Below are positions 1 to 5,114 of a DNA stretch of 5,114 nucleotides, in pieces. The position numbers and the translations under genes are program-made. This stretch comes from JBDTNK01 sp039933775 (lineage in GTDB: Bacteria; Chloroflexota; Limnocylindria; QHBO01): the NCBI GenBank assembly GCA_039933775.1, contig JBDTNK010000105.1:1-5114 (forward strand), read 5' to 3'. How positions within the stretch are numbered: the first letter of the stretch is position 1; the number at the start of each line of letters is the position of its first letter. The notes below the pieces were generated by a model that saw only the letters and a program-made list of their open reading frames with translations, was not told the origin of the DNA and ran no database searches.

Positions 1-3805
<3,805 letters not shown>

Positions 3806-3819
<14 letters not shown>

Positions 3820-4180
3820 TCAGCCACTCCTCGACGAGGCGACACTCGCGGAGCTGGCGGTCTCTGTGGGCGGGGACATCGCCTTCGTGAGGGAGCTGAT
3901 CGAGGCGTACCTTGGCGATGCGCCACAGCAGATCGAACAGATCCGCAGGGCCGCGGACGCCGGCGATGCGGCGTCGGTGGTGCGACCCGCGCATACGCTC
4001 AAATCGAGCAGCGCGACGGTCGGCGCCCAGCGGCTGGCGTCCCGAGCTCGACGGCTGGAGCTTGCGAGTCTGGTGAACGAGCTCGAGGGCGCGCGCGAGG
4101 ATCTGGACGGTCTGGATGGCGAGTGGCAGGTCACCGGTGCGGCGCTTCGGGAGTGGACCGCCAAGGCGACGAGCCGATGA
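3806..4180 (+). CDS. Free-standing histidine phosphotransfer (HPt) protein
   Basis: A 124-residue, mostly helical protein with the HPt signature AHTLKSSSATVGA. His63 is the expected phosphorylation site, Lys66 follows in the usual +3 place, and the small residues after it match the canonical AHTLKGSS pattern except that Ser67 replaces the usual Gly. The N-terminal part (LLDEATLAEL, then FVRELIEAYL) matches the first helices of HPt domains such as those at the C-terminus of BarA/ArcB-type kinases. The length is typical of a single-domain HPt. It has no signal peptide or membrane segment, so it acts in the cytosol. Its place between a hybrid kinase lacking an HPt and a response regulator argues that it carries phosphate from a kinase receiver domain to the regulator's Asp56. 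It starts at GTG within the kinase gene and its stop codon overlaps the next start. The family call is strong; the partner assignment is inferred from gene order. Confidence 0.93.
4177..4180 (+). promoter_or_regulatory. ATGA stop/start overlap coupling HPt and response regulator-cyclase
   Basis: The ATG of the regulator-cyclase gene (4177-4179) overlaps the HPt TGA (4178-4180). Only a weak AAGG at 4163-4166, ten bases before the ATG, resembles a ribosome binding site. Start of the downstream gene may therefore depend on ribosomes ending HPt translation. The overlap is directly visible; the coupling is inferred. Confidence 0.7.
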
Positions 4181-5114
4181 GCAACGGCATCGCGCTCGTC
4201 GTCGACGACAGCCTCGTCAACCGCCTGGTCCTGGTGCGGCAGCTCGAGGCATTGGGCCTCGAGGTGCTGCAGGCCGAGAACGGCGTCGCCGCGCTGGAAG
4301 TGCTGCGGCAGCGGCCGGCCGAGATCGACGTCGTCCTGCTCGACGTGCTGATGCCGCAGCTCGACGGTTACCAGACCCTGGCGGCGATGAAGGACGACGA
4401 GGCGATCCGCCACATCCCGGTCATCATCGTCTCCGGCGTCGAGGAGCTCGAGAGCGTCGTCCGATGCATCGAGCTGGGCGCGACCGACTACCTCGCCAAG
4501 CCCATTGAGCCCAGCATCCTGCGCGCGCGGATCAATGCCTCGCTGAGCGCGAAGCGCATGCGCGACATGGAGCGGGACTACCTCGCGCGACAGACCGCGC
4601 TGACGGAGACCATCGAGCGTCAGAAGGAGGAGCTCAGCCGATTCCTCTCGCCGCAGATCTCCGCACTGATCGCCTCGGACGAAGGGGAGCAACTGCTCAG
4701 CGGGCATCGGCGCCAGATCACGGCGGTCTTCTGCGACCTGCGCGGCTTCACCACCTTCGCAGAGCAAGCCGAGCCCGAGGAGCTGTTTGCGGTCCTTGGC
4801 GCATACCACCGGCTCATCGGCGAAGCGATCCTGGAGCACGAGGGCACGCTCGAGCATTTCGCCGGCGACGGTGTGATGACCTTCTTCAACGACCCGGTTC
4901 TGCAGCCCGATCACGTCGAGCGCGCGGTGCGCATGGCGCTCGCTGTGCGCGAGCGCTTCCAGCCGCTGACAGCCGGGTGGCGCAAGCGTGGGTACGAGCT
5001 GGGCCTCGGCGTCGGTATCGCGGTTGGCTACGCGACACTGGGCCGCATCGGCTTCGAAGGACGCTACGACTATGGCGCCATCGGCAACGTGGTGATCATG
5101 GCCTCGCGGCTGAG
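4177..5114 (+). CDS. Response regulator fused to a class III adenylate/guanylate cyclase domain (3' end missing)
   Basis: 312 residues are visible and the frame is still open at the window edge. An N-terminal receiver domain (about 3-122) has the acidic pair Asp10/Asp11, phosphoacceptor Asp56 in LLDVLMP, Ser86 and Lys108 before Pro109, so it should be phosphorylatable. A charged helical linker (about 124-176) includes RFLSPQISALI, resembling the linker that precedes many bacterial class III cyclase domains. The cyclase domain begins near 178, with metal-binding Asp187 in FCDLRGFT and Asp231 in FAGDG. GNVVIMASRL at 303-312 aligns with the usual GDTVNLASRL segment: Arg311 is kept, but Ile307 stands where the catalytic Asn is normally found. 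His227 and Gly300 occupy the two substrate-selecting positions, which are Lys and Asp/Thr in many adenylate cyclases. The likely role is to turn phosphorelay input into cAMP or cGMP synthesis in the cytosol. Activity and substrate are uncertain. The gene starts at an ATGA overlap with the HPt gene. Confidence 0.92.
   Translation, partial: MSNGIALVVDDSLVNRLVLVRQLEALGLEVLQAENGVAALEVLRQRPAEIDVVLLDVLMPQLDGYQTLAAMKDDEAIRHIPVIIVSGVEELESVVRCIELGATDYLAKPIEPSILRARINASLSAKRMRDMERDYLARQTALTETIERQKEELSRFLSPQISALIASDEGEQLLSGHRRQITAVFCDLRGFTTFAEQAEPEELFAVLGAYHRLIGEAILEHEGTLEHFAGDGVMTFFNDPVLQPDHVERAVRMALAVRERFQPLTAGWRKRGYELGLGVGIAVGYATLGRIGFEGRYDYGAIGNVVIMASRL

Noticed and set aside
3820..4914. A 364-codon minus-strand open frame
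   Set aside because: It lies opposite the HPt and REC-cyclase genes, whose plus-strand domains are unmistakable. Its translation is rich in Arg, Leu, Asp and Gln with no recognisable domain, as expected for a shadow in high-GC DNA.

Overview
The window is a fully coding, G+C-rich stretch (about two thirds G+C by eye) from a bacterial signalling locus. Three genes lie head to tail on the plus strand with no intergenic space. The first runs in from the left edge and the third runs off the right edge. There are no RNA genes, mobile elements, CRISPR arrays or promoters that I can support. Long minus-strand open frames are composition shadows of the real genes.

Layout. Positions 1-3819 hold the 3' part of a very large hybrid sensor histidine kinase: the tail of one GAF domain, four complete GAF domains, a HisKA dimerisation/phosphoacceptor domain, a HATPase_c domain and two receiver (REC) domains. 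Positions 3806-4180 encode a free-standing 124-residue histidine phosphotransfer (HPt) protein that starts 14 bases inside the kinase gene. Positions 4177-5114 encode the first 312 residues of a response regulator fused through a helical linker to a class III adenylate/guanylate cyclase domain, starting at an ATGA overlap with the HPt stop codon.

How they may work together. Together they carry every part of a multistep phosphorelay: kinase His739 (numbered from window base 1) to a receiver Asp (1037 or 1180), to HPt His63, to Asp56 of the output regulator. The output would be cyclic nucleotide synthesis rather than DNA binding. The order and tight coupling make this a self-contained GAF-sensing phosphorelay that probably controls a second messenger. 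The direction of phosphoflow, the GAF ligands and the activity of the cyclase are inference. The visible cyclase sequence departs from consensus at three active-site positions, including the usual catalytic Asn, so its activity and substrate are open.

Organism. GAF-rich hybrid kinases with 'ENARLFDET'-type helical linkers and regulator-cyclase fusions in a high-GC genome fit a free-living, environmental bacterium. My best guess is a member of the Chloroflexota. Lineages such as Actinomycetota, Deltaproteobacteria-like groups or Alphaproteobacteria cannot be excluded from this sequence alone.
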